Positions 44,637 to 53,923 of a stretch of DNA of 64,000 bases are shown here, one piece after another. Within the stretch, counting starts at the first letter, position 1. Each line of letters begins with the position of its first letter. The translations under genes were made by a program, and so were the position numbers. The notes beneath the pieces are model-generated. The model worked only from the letters and a program-made list of their open reading frames with translations, was not told the DNA's origin and did no database searches. This DNA is from an uncultured Alphaproteobacteria bacterium. GTDB lineage: Bacteria; Pseudomonadota; Alphaproteobacteria; HIMB59; GCA-002718135. The DNA lies in the NCBI GenBank assembly GCA_902570155.1, contig CACFXU010000004.1, forward strand, positions 59,944 to 123,943, given 5' to 3'.

Positions 44637-46088
44637 GTGAATTCAGAAACTCTTAATACATTAGATTCATATAGTAAAAATAAATACAAATATGGCTTTG
44701 TAACTGAAATTGATGATGAAAAGCCAAAAAAAGGATTAAACGAAGATACAATTAAATTTATTTCGTTAAAAAAGAACGAGCCAAAGTGGATGCTTGATTG
44801 GCGTTTAAAAGCATATTCTAAATGGAAAAAAATTAAAGAGCCTAAATGGGCAAACTTAAGTTTTCCTGAAATTGACTATCAAAATATTTATTATTATTCA
44901 GCTCCAAAAGGTTTTGAAAAAAAACCTAAAGATTTAAGCGAAGTAGATCCAAAACTTATAGAGACATATAATAAATTAGGTATTCCTTTAGAGGAGCAAA
45001 AAGTTTTAGCTGGAGTTGCTGTAGATGTTGTATTCGATAGTGTATCAGTTGCAACAACTTATAAAGGTGAATTAGAAAAGCTTGGAATAATTTTTTGTTC
45101 TATTGGAGAAGCTATCCAAAAACATCCTGACTTAATAAAAAAATATCTAGGCTCAGTTATACCTCCTGGAGATCATTCTTTTTCAGCATTAAACTCGGCT
45201 GTGTTTACTGATGGATCTTTTGTTTACATTCCAGAGGGTGTAAAATGTCCAATGGAATTATCTACTTATTTTAGAATTAACGCAGAAAATACAGGGCAAT
45301 TTGAGAGGACTCTAATTATTGCTGATAAAGGAAGTTATGTTAGCTATCTAGAAGGATGTACTGCTCCTAAAAGAGACGACAATCAGTTGCATGCAGCCAA
45401 TGTAGAATTAATCGCTTTAGAAGATGCAGAAATAAAATATTCAACTGTTCAAAATTGGTATCCCGGAGATGAAGATGGAAAAGGTGGTATTTATAATTTT
45501 GTTACTAAAAGAGGTCTTTGTGCAGGTAAAAATAGTAAAATATCATGGACACAAGTAGAGACTGGATCCGCTATTACATGGAAATATCCAAGCTGCATTT
45601 TAAAAGGAGATAATTCTATTGGCGAGTTTTACTCTGTAGCAATAACAAACAACTTTCAACAAGCTGATACAGGTACAAAAATGACTCATATTGGGAAAAA
45701 TACCAAAAGTAAAATTATATCAAAAGGTATTTCTTTAGGTAAATCACAAAATACTTACAGAGGTGAAGTTTCTTTTTTAAGGAAAGCTGACAAAGCAAGA
45801 AATTATACTCAATGTGATTCTTTGTTAGTAGGAAATCAATGTGGGGCACACACAGTTCCTTACATTGACTCAAAAAATAATACAGCTGTTATTGAGCACG
45901 AAGCATCGACTTCTAAAATAAATGAAGATCAACTTTATTATTGTAGACAAAGAGGGTTAAGTCATGAAGAAGCAGTTTCATTAATTGTTAATGGTTTCTG
46001 CAAGCAAGTTTTACAAGAACTTCCAATGGAATTTGCTGTTGAAGCACAAAAACTAGTATCTATATCTCTGGAGGGAAGTGTAGGGTAA
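44637..46088 (+). CDS. sufB: Fe-S cluster assembly protein SufB
   Basis: SufB is the scaffold subunit of the SufBC2D complex, 483 residues. The SufB-specific N-terminus ([20 protein letters not shown]), [48 protein letters not shown] and SISLEGSVG at the end are standard. The start is GTG at 44637, since the preceding ATG is directly followed by TGA. It is the first gene of sufBCDS-sufT-sufA; no IscR/SufR-type regulator precedes it. Confidence 0.96.
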   Translation: MNSETLNTLDSYSKNKYKYGFVTEIDDEKPKKGLNEDTIKFISLKKNEPKWMLDWRLKAYSKWKKIKEPKWANLSFPEIDYQNIYYYSAPKGFEKKPKDLSEVDPKLIETYNKLGIPLEEQKVLAGVAVDVVFDSVSVATTYKGELEKLGIIFCSIGEAIQKHPDLIKKYLGSVIPPGDHSFSALNSAVFTDGSFVYIPEGVKCPMELSTYFRINAENTGQFERTLIIADKGSYVSYLEGCTAPKRDDNQLHAANVELIALEDAEIKYSTVQNWYPGDEDGKGGIYNFVTKRGLCAGKNSKISWTQVETGSAITWKYPSCILKGDNSIGEFYSVAITNNFQQADTGTKMTHIGKNTKSKIISKGISLGKSQNTYRGEVSFLRKADKARNYTQCDSLLVGNQCGAHTVPYIDSKNNTAVIEHEASTSKINEDQLYYCRQRGLSHEEAVSLIVNGFCKQVLQELPMEFAVEAQKLVSISLEGSVG

Positions 46089-46089
46089 A

Positions 46090-46830
46090 ATGTTTTTAGA
46101 AATTAAAGATCTATCTGTAAAAATTGAAAATAAAAATATTCTTAAAAGTCTTAACTTAAATATTAATAAAGGTGAAGTTCATGCAATCATGGGTCCAAAT
46201 GGATCTGGTAAAAGTACATTAGCAAATGTTCTAGCAGGTAAAGAGGATTACGAAATTTTAAATGGCAGAATTAATTTCAAAGATAATGATTTATTTGATT
46301 TAAATATCGAAGAAAGGGCACAAGAAGGAATGTTTTTGGCTTTTCAATATCCTGTGGAAATACCTGGAGTAAATATCACTCCATTTTTACACTCTGCAAT
46401 TAATTCAAAAAGAAAACGTATGAACGAAGAAGAAATTGATAATTTATCGTTTGCTAAGCTTTTAAAATCAAAAGCTAATGATTTAGGTATAAATATTGAT
46501 ATGCTTAAACGATCAGTTAATACAGGCTTCTCTGGAGGTGAAAAAAAACGTTACGAAATTTTACAAATGAGTATTCTTAATCCAGATTTATCTATTTTAG
46601 ATGAAACAGACTCAGGCCTGGATATAGATGCTCTTAAAATTGTTACAGATGGGGTCAATAAACTTAAAACAAAAGATAATTCATTTTTAATCATTACTCA
46701 TTATCAAAAACTTTTGGATTATATTAAACCAGACTACGTACATGTTATGGTAAATGGTTCTATTGTCAAATCAGGTGGATCTGAAATTGCTGATGAAATA
46801 GAAAAAGATGGATTTCAAAAATTCCAGTAA
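46090..46830 (+). CDS. sufC: Fe-S assembly ATPase SufC
   Basis: SufC is an ABC-type ATPase of the SUF complex, 246 residues. Walker A GPNGSGKSTLANVLAG, LAFQYPVEIPGV, signature FSGGEKKR, Walker B LSILDETDSGLDIDAL and the switch His in ITHYQKLL are seen. It starts 1 nt after sufB and its stop shares one base with sufD. Confidence 0.96.
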   Translation: MFLEIKDLSVKIENKNILKSLNLNINKGEVHAIMGPNGSGKSTLANVLAGKEDYEILNGRINFKDNDLFDLNIEERAQEGMFLAFQYPVEIPGVNITPFLHSAINSKRKRMNEEEIDNLSFAKLLKSKANDLGINIDMLKRSVNTGFSGGEKKRYEILQMSILNPDLSILDETDSGLDIDALKIVTDGVNKLKTKDNSFLIITHYQKLLDYIKPDYVHVMVNGSIVKSGGSEIADEIEKDGFQKFQ

Positions 46831-48056
46831 TGAATATCCAAGATAATTATCTAAAAAATAAAAAAAATATTTTTTTTTCAGAAAACAAAGATATTGCAAC
46901 TCATAGAGAGAAATTAATAAATATTTTTGAAAATGATAGATTTGATAAAAAAAATAATGAAAGTCTTAAAAATTTAAATCTAAAAAACTTTATTGATTTT
47001 AAGTATAAATACCTGATCCCCGAAGAAACATCAGTAATAAACAATAATCATGAAAACAGTTATTCAATAGTCTCTGTAAATGGACAATGTTCGAGTTTTA
47101 AAGATGATAAAATAGAAATTACTAAAATTCTAGATGAAGATTATAATGATTTTTCTAAAAATGATACAATTGAAAATAATGATCATTTTGTAAACCTAAA
47201 TTCATTATTTTTAAATAGTGGTTTTAAGATTGTTATAAAAAAAAATAACAACATAAAAATTAAAATATCAAACATTATAACTGATGATGACTTAACCATT
47301 TTTCAAAAAAATAATTATATTTGTGAAGAGGGATCATCCCTAGATCTTATTGAAGAATATGAAAACAAAAATAATTCTACATCAAATATATTAAATGTAA
47401 TTAAATTAGAAAAAAATTCTCAGCTAAATCATTTTTTAATTCAAGACAATTCTCCAAATCATAATTTAATAATAACAACTCATTCTTCGTGTAAAAAAGA
47501 TTCTACCTACACCCAAAAAGTATATAATTTTTCAGAAGGCTACGTAAGAAATTTTCATTATACTGAATTAATCGAAGCTAATTCAGAAGCGGATCTACAA
47601 GGAATATTTTTTCTAAAAGATAATAACACATCAAACAACAAAACATTTGTTAAGCATTTAGCTGAAGATTGCAAAAGTAATCAAGTTTATAAAGGGATTT
47701 TGAATGATCGTTCTAAAGCAACATATTTTAGCAACACCCATGTTGATAAAGTGGCACAAAAAACAGAAGGATATCAACTTAGTAAAGGGATACTTTTATC
47801 TGATAATGCATCGTATTTTTCTAAACCTGAATTAAAAATATATGCTGATGACGTGAAATGTAGTCATGGCTCTACTATTGGACCTATAGACGAAAATGCC
47901 ATTTTTTATCTTCGATCTAGAGGTATGAGTAAAATTGCAGCAACTAAAATATTGATATCATCATTTATTAATGAAGAATTAGATAGTATTGATAATGAAC
48001 AAATGTCTGAAATAATACAAAAGAAACTAGTAAGATACTTAAGTAAAGTGAAATGA
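46830..48056 (+). CDS. sufD: Fe-S cluster assembly protein SufD
   Basis: SufD is the second scaffold-like subunit, 408 residues. The N-terminal part is divergent and Asn/Lys-rich. The C-terminal half has the conserved KGILNDRSKATYFSNTHVDKVAQKTEGYQLSKGILLSDNASYFSKPELKIYADDVKCSHGSTIG stretch and YLRSRGMSK, diagnostic of SufD. It overlaps sufS by 4 nt. Confidence 0.94.
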   Translation: MNIQDNYLKNKKNIFFSENKDIATHREKLINIFENDRFDKKNNESLKNLNLKNFIDFKYKYLIPEETSVINNNHENSYSIVSVNGQCSSFKDDKIEITKILDEDYNDFSKNDTIENNDHFVNLNSLFLNSGFKIVIKKNNNIKIKISNIITDDDLTIFQKNNYICEEGSSLDLIEEYENKNNSTSNILNVIKLEKNSQLNHFLIQDNSPNHNLIITTHSSCKKDSTYTQKVYNFSEGYVRNFHYTELIEANSEADLQGIFFLKDNNTSNNKTFVKHLAEDCKSNQVYKGILNDRSKATYFSNTHVDKVAQKTEGYQLSKGILLSDNASYFSKPELKIYADDVKCSHGSTIGPIDENAIFYLRSRGMSKIAATKILISSFINEELDSIDNEQMSEIIQKKLVRYLSKVK

Positions 48057-49249
48057 ATATTTCAAATTTAAAATCAAGATTTCCCGTATTCAAAAAAAAT
48101 CCTAATTTAGTTTTTTTAGATACCGCAGCCTCAGCATTAAAAGTTGATGAAATGATTGAAGCCACCAATAATTGTTACACAAATGAATATGCAAATATTC
48201 ATAGAGGTAATTATGAATTAAGTTCAAAGTTAACAAAAAAATTTGAAGATGCTCGAAAAAAAATTGCAGATTATTTAAATACATCTGAAAACAATATTAT
48301 TTTCGTTAAAAGTGCTACTGAGGGTATAAACTTAATTGCTTCTTGTATGTCTAAAAGATTTTTAGAAGATGGTGACGAAATAATCTTAAGTTATCTTGAG
48401 CACCATGCTAATTTGATACCTTGGCATCTAATTGAAAAGAAGATAAAAATTACTCCTCTAGGGTTAAACGAAAATAGTGAGATTAATTATGATGAATTAA
48501 ATGATAAAATTAATTTAAAAACCAAATTAATTACATTAACCCACATGTCAAATGTTACAGGATCAATAACAAATTTTGATACAGTAAAAGAAATTACCAA
48601 AAAAAAGAATATACCGCTACTATTAGATGGTTGTCAATTTGCTCCTCACAAAAAAGTTGATTTAAAAGATTTAGATCCTGATTTTTATGTTTTTTCTGCA
48701 CATAAAATGTATGGACCTTCAGGCCTGGGTATACTTTACATGAAAGATAAGTGGATAGATGAATTTACTCCTTACCAAGGGGGAGGGCAAATGATTCATG
48801 ATGTAGATATTGATAAAAGCACATATGCAAATGGGTACGAAAAATTTGAGGCAGGTACTCCTCCTATTGCACCAGTTATAGGTTTCTCCTCTTCATTAAA
48901 TTTTATGGATGAAGTTGATCCAAATGTTATTTATGAACATGAAATGAAACTTCATAATTATGCTTATGAAAAACTTTCAAAATTCAATAATATTAAAATA
49001 TATGGATCAAATAAAAATAAAGGTGCAATCATTTCTTTTAATATTGAAGGAGTACATAATTCTGATTTAGGTGCAATGTTAGATAAAAAAAACATAGCAA
49101 TAAGAACAGGACATCATTGTTGTCAACCTTTGATGAAACATTTTAATGTTACTGGAACTTCTAGAATTTCATTTGGAATATATAATACAATAGATGATGT
49201 TGATTATTTAGTAGACAGCATTGATGAAATAACAAAAATCTTATTATAA
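48053..49249 (+). CDS. sufS: Cysteine desulfurase SufS
   Basis: SufS is a PLP-dependent desulfurase that supplies sulfur from cysteine. The 398-residue protein has the N-terminal FLDTAASALK, the PLP-lysine in VFSAHKMYGPSGLGILY, and the active-site loop RTGHHCCQPLMKHF. It is the group II (SufS/CsdA) type and normally needs SufE or SufU; neither is visible next to it. It starts 4 nt inside the end of sufD. Confidence 0.96.
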   Translation: MNISNLKSRFPVFKKNPNLVFLDTAASALKVDEMIEATNNCYTNEYANIHRGNYELSSKLTKKFEDARKKIADYLNTSENNIIFVKSATEGINLIASCMSKRFLEDGDEIILSYLEHHANLIPWHLIEKKIKITPLGLNENSEINYDELNDKINLKTKLITLTHMSNVTGSITNFDTVKEITKKKNIPLLLDGCQFAPHKKVDLKDLDPDFYVFSAHKMYGPSGLGILYMKDKWIDEFTPYQGGGQMIHDVDIDKSTYANGYEKFEAGTPPIAPVIGFSSSLNFMDEVDPNVIYEHEMKLHNYAYEKLSKFNNIKIYGSNKNKGAIISFNIEGVHNSDLGAMLDKKNIAIRTGHHCCQPLMKHFNVTGTSRISFGIYNTIDDVDYLVDSIDEITKILL

Positions 49250-49252
49250 CTG

Positions 49253-49639
49253 ATGAAAGAAAAACAATTAGAAGATTTTTTACCTGATAAAAAATCAAGT
49301 TATATTAAAAAATTCAACAATTCAAACAACACCACTAAAATTAATCAAGAACAGGTTATCGAGTGTATTAGAACTGTGATTGATCCTGAAATACCAGTTA
49401 ATTTGTATGATTTAGGTCTTATATACAAAATTCATATTAACGATAATAATGACATAAAAGTTGAGATGACATTAACAAATCCAAACTGCCCAGTTGCAGG
49501 AACTATGCCTGAAAATGTAGGTAAATCTATAGAAAAATTATCAAATATAAATTCCATTGAAGTTTCGTTAGTATGGGAGCCGAAATGGCATAAAGATTTA
49601 ATGTCAGAAGATGCAAAACTTGCTTTAGATATTTTTTAA
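49253..49639 (+). CDS. sufT: SufT-like MIP18/DUF59 Fe-S maturation protein
   Basis: This is a 128-residue protein with a DUF59 (MIP18) domain: VIECIRTVIDPEIPVNLYDLGLIYKI, LTNPNCPVAGTMPENV (conserved Cys in NPNCP) and LVWEPKWHKDLMSEDAKLAL. Such proteins assist Fe-S cluster delivery and commonly follow sufS in SUF operons. An N-terminal 35-residue polar extension is present. It starts 3 nt after sufS. Confidence 0.88.
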   Translation: MKEKQLEDFLPDKKSSYIKKFNNSNNTTKINQEQVIECIRTVIDPEIPVNLYDLGLIYKIHINDNNDIKVEMTLTNPNCPVAGTMPENVGKSIEKLSNINSIEVSLVWEPKWHKDLMSEDAKLALDIF

Positions 49640-49658
49640 AATAATTTATAATAATGTT

Positions 49659-49994
49659 ATGAATAATCTAATTTCTTTAACTTCAAACGCTACTGACCAG
49701 ATTAAGCGAATAATGTCCAATGCTCCTGATGGAATGGATTCACTTGTTATTGGCGTTGATAAGTCTGGTTGTAGTGGTTATTCTTACAAATTAGATTTTG
49801 GTAATTCTTCTAACTTAAAAGACTTTGAAGCTATTGATCAGGATGGTGCAAAAATTTTAATTGATCCAAAAGCTACAATGTATTTGCTTGGCTCAACAAT
49901 GGATTATAGAAAAGAGAAGCTTGCTTCACGATTTGTTTTTGAAAATCCAAATGAGAAAAGTACGTGTGGATGTGGAGAGTCTTTTTCAATATAA
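49659..49994 (+). CDS. sufA: A-type Fe-S carrier protein (SufA/IscA)
   Basis: This is a 111-residue HesB/IscA protein with the three expected cysteines: one in KSGCSGYSYKLDF and two in STCGCGESF at the C-terminus. It carries and delivers Fe-S clusters made by SufBCD. It lies 19 nt after the sufT-like gene. Either SufA or IscA naming fits; the suf context decides. Confidence 0.92.
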   Translation: MNNLISLTSNATDQIKRIMSNAPDGMDSLVIGVDKSGCSGYSYKLDFGNSSNLKDFEAIDQDGAKILIDPKATMYLLGSTMDYRKEKLASRFVFENPNEKSTCGCGESFSI

Positions 49995-49997
49995 TTG

Positions 49998-50333
49998 ATG
50001 AAAAGAATTTGCTTTGATTTAGATGGTACAATTTGCAATAATACCTGGGGTGATTACAAAAATGCTAAACCAAATAAAAATGCTATTAATAAAATTAATG
50101 ATTTATATGAAAAAAAAAATCATATCATTATTTTTACTGCAAGGTTTACTGGTAAAAATAATGAAAATTTAGGAAAATTTAATAAAAAACAATACGAATT
50201 TACAAAAAATCAAATTGACAATTGGGGTTTGAAATATCACGAATTGATTTTAGGAAAGCCAACATATGATATTTTAGTTGATGATAAGCATTTTAATTAT
50301 AAAGATGATTGGATTGTAAACTATAAATTTTGA
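49998..50333 (+). CDS. Small HAD-like phosphatase of unknown substrate
   Basis: This is a 111-residue protein starting MKRICFDLDGTICNN, the HAD motif I (DLDGT). Later motifs include IIFTARFTG (motif II Thr) and DILVDDKHF (motif IV DD). It is shorter than most HAD enzymes, with no cap domain, like small capsule-linked phosphatases. The ATG at 49998 is preferred over the track's TTG three bases earlier. It follows sufA after 3 nt and abuts a convergent PhyH gene 4 nt away. Confidence 0.72.
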   Translation: MKRICFDLDGTICNNTWGDYKNAKPNKNAINKINDLYEKKNHIIIFTARFTGKNNENLGKFNKKQYEFTKNQIDNWGLKYHELILGKPTYDILVDDKHFNYKDDWIVNYKF

Positions 50334-50337
50334 TTCA

Positions 50338-51105
50338 TTATCTTAAATCATAATAAGTAGCTAACAACTCTCTTTTATTTCCAAAGATTGATGGATTACC
50401 TTTATGTAAACCTCTCGTATCGACAAGTATAACTGTTCCTGCTTCTCCAGTGACAGTAATTTCAGAATAATTTTTTCTTTTCTTTAAATTTTCCATCTCA
50501 TGATTAAGGTAATATCCGTATGATCCAGATTTACCGAGAGCTATGTATTCTAATTCTTTTAAAATTCTTTTTTTATCAGATTTTATACTTTTAGGTATAT
50601 AGCAAAAAGGGCAATTATTTATTCCTACATCATTTAAATATAAAAATACTTTGAATCTTTTTCTCCAATCATCAAAATGAAAAATATCTGTTGTAGCAAA
50701 TTTTCCTTCAGAACCTTTAATCTCATACATTTTTTGATATGCTACTACATTTTTTGATACATAATGTTTTGCTATTTCATCAAAAAAAGAATTGTAAAAT
50801 AATTTATTAGCTGTTTTTGATAATTTGTCTGCGCTTAAATATCTTTTTATTCCCTGATCATTAAAATCATAAATTTTTAGTTTTTTAATTATATTCTTTT
50901 TTTTTAATGTCTCTGAAATTTCAAGTTTAATTTTTTTTATCAATTTTTTTTCAATATAATTATTAAGAACACAAATACCTTTATCTTCAATTTCAGATAC
51001 AATTTTGTTTATTTTTTCATTCTCTGAAATTGTTTTTCTAGTTTTTAGCCTATACAGATATCTTTGGTAAGCATAATGTCTGAAGATTTTTACAATCACA
51101 CTCAT
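50338..51105 (-). CDS. Phytanoyl-CoA dioxygenase (PhyH)-like Fe(II)/2-oxoglutarate oxygenase
   Basis: This is a 255-residue protein with an N-terminal basic/helical part and a PhyH-type jelly roll. The iron ligands appear as H-x-D in DIFHFDDW and the distal His in VDTRGLHKGNP, with a 2-oxoglutarate-binding Arg in FGNKRELLATYYDLR. The substrate is unknown; related enzymes hydroxylate lipids or small molecules. It is downstream of a methyltransferase gene (12-nt gap) and at the edge of the polysaccharide island, so a role in glycan or lipid modification is possible. Confidence 0.75.
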   Translation of the reverse strand: MSVIVKIFRHYAYQRYLYRLKTRKTISENEKINKIVSEIEDKGICVLNNYIEKKLIKKIKLEISETLKKKNIIKKLKIYDFNDQGIKRYLSADKLSKTANKLFYNSFFDEIAKHYVSKNVVAYQKMYEIKGSEGKFATTDIFHFDDWRKRFKVFLYLNDVGINNCPFCYIPKSIKSDKKRILKELEYIALGKSGSYGYYLNHEMENLKKRKNYSEITVTGEAGTVILVDTRGLHKGNPSIFGNKRELLATYYDLR

Positions 51106-51117
51106 TCTTAAATTAAA

Positions 51118-51894
51118 CTATACTTTTAATTTGTTTTCCATCAAGGCGTAAACTGTATTATTGTTAACATTCTTATATAAAATACCAAAATCTTTAAATA
51201 AAATTTCAACTTCTTCTTTTATATTTGAAATAATAATTAATTTACAGTTTATTTTTCTAATCGTCTTAATAAACAACTCAAAATCCTTATTATATTTAAC
51301 AAAACTTAACCAGCTATTAATTAAAATAAGATCTGGTTTTTTTTTAATTAATAGATTTAATATATTTCCATCTAAGGATGAAGAACATATAAAATTGCAT
51401 TTTTTACTTAAATTAAGTTTTTTTGCTACTTGTATAGCAGGTTTATAAACATCTACCCCTATTCCATTACAATTATACTTATCTACTAAATAAATTAAGT
51501 GTCTTCCAGCTCCACACCCTGGATCAAATATTAAAGAATCACTATCAATATTTAAATGACTTTTTGCTTCAAATAAAATTTTTTTTATATCTTTAATAGA
51601 TCTATTTAGATAGTAATGCTCAGTAGTTAAATTTTCTCCTTCAAAGATTTCAAAATTAAAAACTTTTATTTTGAAAATATAAAAGTTTATTTCTTTACTT
51701 TCTGTTATGTGTCCGTGATGTTGATTATTAATTCTAGCTTTTTTTTTAAATTCTTTTGCTTTATTTATATCTCTTTTTATCTCATAATAAAAAAATGGAA
51801 ATTTTCCTAAATATCGAAGTATCATGGAAAAAAACGCTCCCTTGTAATAATATGTAGATATTATTGTTCTAAGTACAATTTTGAAAAATATCAT
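51118..51894 (-). CDS. SAM-dependent methyltransferase
   Basis: This is a 258-residue class I methyltransferase. Motif I is LIFDPGCGAGRHLIYLV at about residue 140, followed by GIGVDVYKPAIQVAKKL (motif post I) and PDLILINSWLSF. The N-terminal 110 residues are specific to this protein. It starts 6 nt from the CCA end of the tRNA-Met gene on the same strand, so it may be co-transcribed with the tRNA. The substrate is unknown. Confidence 0.78.
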   Translation of the reverse strand: MIFFKIVLRTIISTYYYKGAFFSMILRYLGKFPFFYYEIKRDINKAKEFKKKARINNQHHGHITESKEINFYIFKIKVFNFEIFEGENLTTEHYYLNRSIKDIKKILFEAKSHLNIDSDSLIFDPGCGAGRHLIYLVDKYNCNGIGVDVYKPAIQVAKKLNLSKKCNFICSSSLDGNILNLLIKKKPDLILINSWLSFVKYNKDFELFIKTIRKINCKLIIISNIKEEVEILFKDFGILYKNVNNNTVYALMENKLKV

Positions 51895-51899
51895 AAATT

Positions 51900-51976
51900 T
51901 GGTAGCGGAGGAGGGATTTGAACCCCCGACATCACGAATATGAGCCGTGCGCTCTGACCAACTGAGCTACTCCGCC
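51900..51976 (-). tRNA. tRNA-Met (CAT), elongator type
   Basis: A full cloverleaf is read on the minus strand: acceptor GGCGGAG/CTCCGCT (G1-U72 wobble), D-arm GCTCAGTTGGTCAGAGC, anticodon stem CACGG/TCGTG with loop CTCATAT (anticodon CAT), TPsiC arm GGGGGTTCAAATCCC(T), discriminator A and an encoded CCA. Body sequence matches alphaproteobacterial elongator tRNA-Met. It lacks the initiator C1-A72 mismatch and three G-C pairs of the anticodon stem, and its acceptor differs from tRNA-Ile2. Confidence 0.93.
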
Positions 51977-52067
51977 TTATTTTTAACTTTAAATAAATTA
52001 AACTTTAATAAAATAAAACTTTTTTATTATTAAAATTTATTAAATAATGATCTAAATACACAAATTA

Positions 52068-52778
52068 ATGTATAAATCCAAAAAAATATTAGCTTTAATC
52101 CCTGCGAGATCAGGAAGCAAAACGATTAATAATAAAAATATATCCAAACTTGGCAAAAGTTCATTATTAGAAATTTCAATTAAATTTGTTTTAAAAAATA
52201 AATTAATAGATTATTCCATATTGAGCTCAGATTCATTAAAATATATTAATCATGCAAAAAAAGCTGGTATAAAAAATTATATATTTAGAAAAAAAAAATT
52301 GAGTGGTGATAAATCTAAGATACAGGATGTAATATTTGACACCTTAAAAATCTTAGAAAAAAAGAATTTTAAATTTGACATACTACTTTTATTAGAACCT
52401 ACTTCACCTTTGAGGATAAATTCAGATATTTTGCAATCACTTAAAACATTTATAAAATATAACGCTTATTCAGTTTTCACAGTAAGTGAAGTGGATTCAA
52501 AGTTTCATCCTGATAAAATACTAAGAATTAACAATAAAAAAATATCTCATTATTCTAAAAGAGGTATTACAATTAATAATAAACAGGAATTAACTAGTAA
52601 GTATTATTATAAAAATGGACTTGTTTATGTAATTGATATTAAAAAATTTATGAAACACAAATTAATTATTAGTAAAAATACTTATCCTGTAGTAACAGAT
52701 AGGTTAATATCAAATATTGATAATAAATTTGATTTAAGCCTCGCAAATTACTTATTTAAATATGAAAATAAATATTAA
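52068..52778 (+). CDS. neuA: Acylneuraminate cytidylyltransferase (NeuA-like)
   Basis: This is a 236-residue enzyme that activates sialic, legionaminic or related nonulosonic acids as CMP-sugars. It starts ILALIPARSGSKTINNKNISKLG (RSGSK motif; Gly is usual where Thr stands), with LLLLEPTSPLRINSDI and a tail region with Asp-rich TDRLISNID. The first two blocks are diagnostic of the CMP-NeuAc synthetase family. It is the first gene right of the tRNA and overlaps neuC by 17 nt. Which nonulosonate is used cannot be told. Confidence 0.85.
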   Translation: MYKSKKILALIPARSGSKTINNKNISKLGKSSLLEISIKFVLKNKLIDYSILSSDSLKYINHAKKAGIKNYIFRKKKLSGDKSKIQDVIFDTLKILEKKNFKFDILLLLEPTSPLRINSDILQSLKTFIKYNAYSVFTVSEVDSKFHPDKILRINNKKISHYSKRGITINNKQELTSKYYYKNGLVYVIDIKKFMKHKLIISKNTYPVVTDRLISNIDNKFDLSLANYLFKYENKY

Positions 52779-53922
52779 AAATATTATAATTGTTGTCACT
52801 GCAAGAACTAGTTATTGCAAAATGAAATCACTTATAATCTCTTTAAAATCTAAAAAAAATATTAAACTAAATGTAATTTGTGCAACATCTGCAGTTTCAG
52901 ATAATTATGGTAACATTGAAAAATATCTAAAAAAAGACAAAATTAAAATAGATTATAAGATCAACAATTTGTTGGATGATAAGACTCTAAATTCTTCAAC
53001 AAAAACAGTAGCTCTTGGCATTATTCAGTTTGCAGATTTATTTAAACTAATTAAACCTGATCTGGTTGTAATTATGGCTGATAGATATGAAGTTATTGCC
53101 CCAGCCATTGCATCAAGTTATCAGAATATACCTTTAGCCCATGTCCAAGGAGGGGAAATTTCTGGTAATATTGATGAAAAAGTAAGACATGCTCTTACTA
53201 AATTTGCTGATGTACATTTTCCTGCTACAGTTAACGCCTCTAAAAATATAATTAGAATGGGGGAAAACAAAAATAATGTTTTTCATACAGGTTGTCCGTC
53301 TATAGATTTAGCAAAAAAAATTAAGAATAAAAAAAATTTCTCTTTCAATATTTACAATAAATACATGGGTGTAGGAGCTAAATTTAAATATTTATCAAAA
53401 AATTATTTAATTGTCATGTTTCACCCTGATACAAATGAAGTTTCTAAAACTAGTTTATTTACTCAAAATCTTTTAAAAATAATAATAGGTTTAAATACTA
53501 ATACTTTTTGGTTTTGGCCAAATTCTGATGCAGGAACGCAAATAATTTCTAAAATAATCAGACAAAATAGAGAAAAGAAAAAACTTGAAAAAATTCATTT
53601 TTTTAAAAATATGGAACCTGAAGATTTTTTAATCTTATTAAATAATTCAAAAGGTATTATTGGTAACTCTAGTGCTGGAATACGAGAGTCGTCTTATTTT
53701 GGTGTTCCTTCTGTGAATTTAGGAAGCAGGCAATTGGGTAGAGAAACATCTAAAAATGTTTTAAATATTAATAACTTATCATTAAATAATATTAAATCTA
53801 TTAAAAACCATTTGAATAAAAAATTTAACTCTTCTCATTTATATGGAAAGGGTGATGCTGGTAAACAAATAGCATCTGTTTTATCAAAAAAAAATTTTTC
53901 ATATAAAAAAACATTTATTTAA
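52762..53922 (+). CDS. neuC: UDP-GlcNAc 2-epimerase, hydrolysing (NeuC/LegG-like)
   Basis: This is a 386-residue GT-B-fold epimerase. Motifs are VVTARTSYCKMKSL, VVIMADRYEVIAPAIASSYQNIPLAHVQGGEISGNIDEKVRHALTKFADVHFPA, HTGCPSIDLA and the late IIGNSSAGIRESSYFGVPSVNLG. This matches NeuC/LegG, which make ManNAc (or its diacetamido analogue) for nonulosonic acid synthesis. Overlap with neuA supports joint function; the expected synthase NeuB/LegI is not in view. Confidence 0.88.
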   Translation: MKINIKNIIIVVTARTSYCKMKSLIISLKSKKNIKLNVICATSAVSDNYGNIEKYLKKDKIKIDYKINNLLDDKTLNSSTKTVALGIIQFADLFKLIKPDLVVIMADRYEVIAPAIASSYQNIPLAHVQGGEISGNIDEKVRHALTKFADVHFPATVNASKNIIRMGENKNNVFHTGCPSIDLAKKIKNKKNFSFNIYNKYMGVGAKFKYLSKNYLIVMFHPDTNEVSKTSLFTQNLLKIIIGLNTNTFWFWPNSDAGTQIISKIIRQNREKKKLEKIHFFKNMEPEDFLILLNNSKGIIGNSSAGIRESSYFGVPSVNLGSRQLGRETSKNVLNINNLSLNNIKSIKNHLNKKFNSSHLYGKGDAGKQIASVLSKKNFSYKKTFI

Positions 53923-53923
53923 A

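Noticed and set aside
51900-51976. Initiator tRNA-fMet or tRNA-Ile2 (both also CAT)
   Set aside because: No C1-A72 mismatch and no three G-C pairs in the anticodon stem; acceptor GGCGGAG matches elongator Met rather than Ile2.
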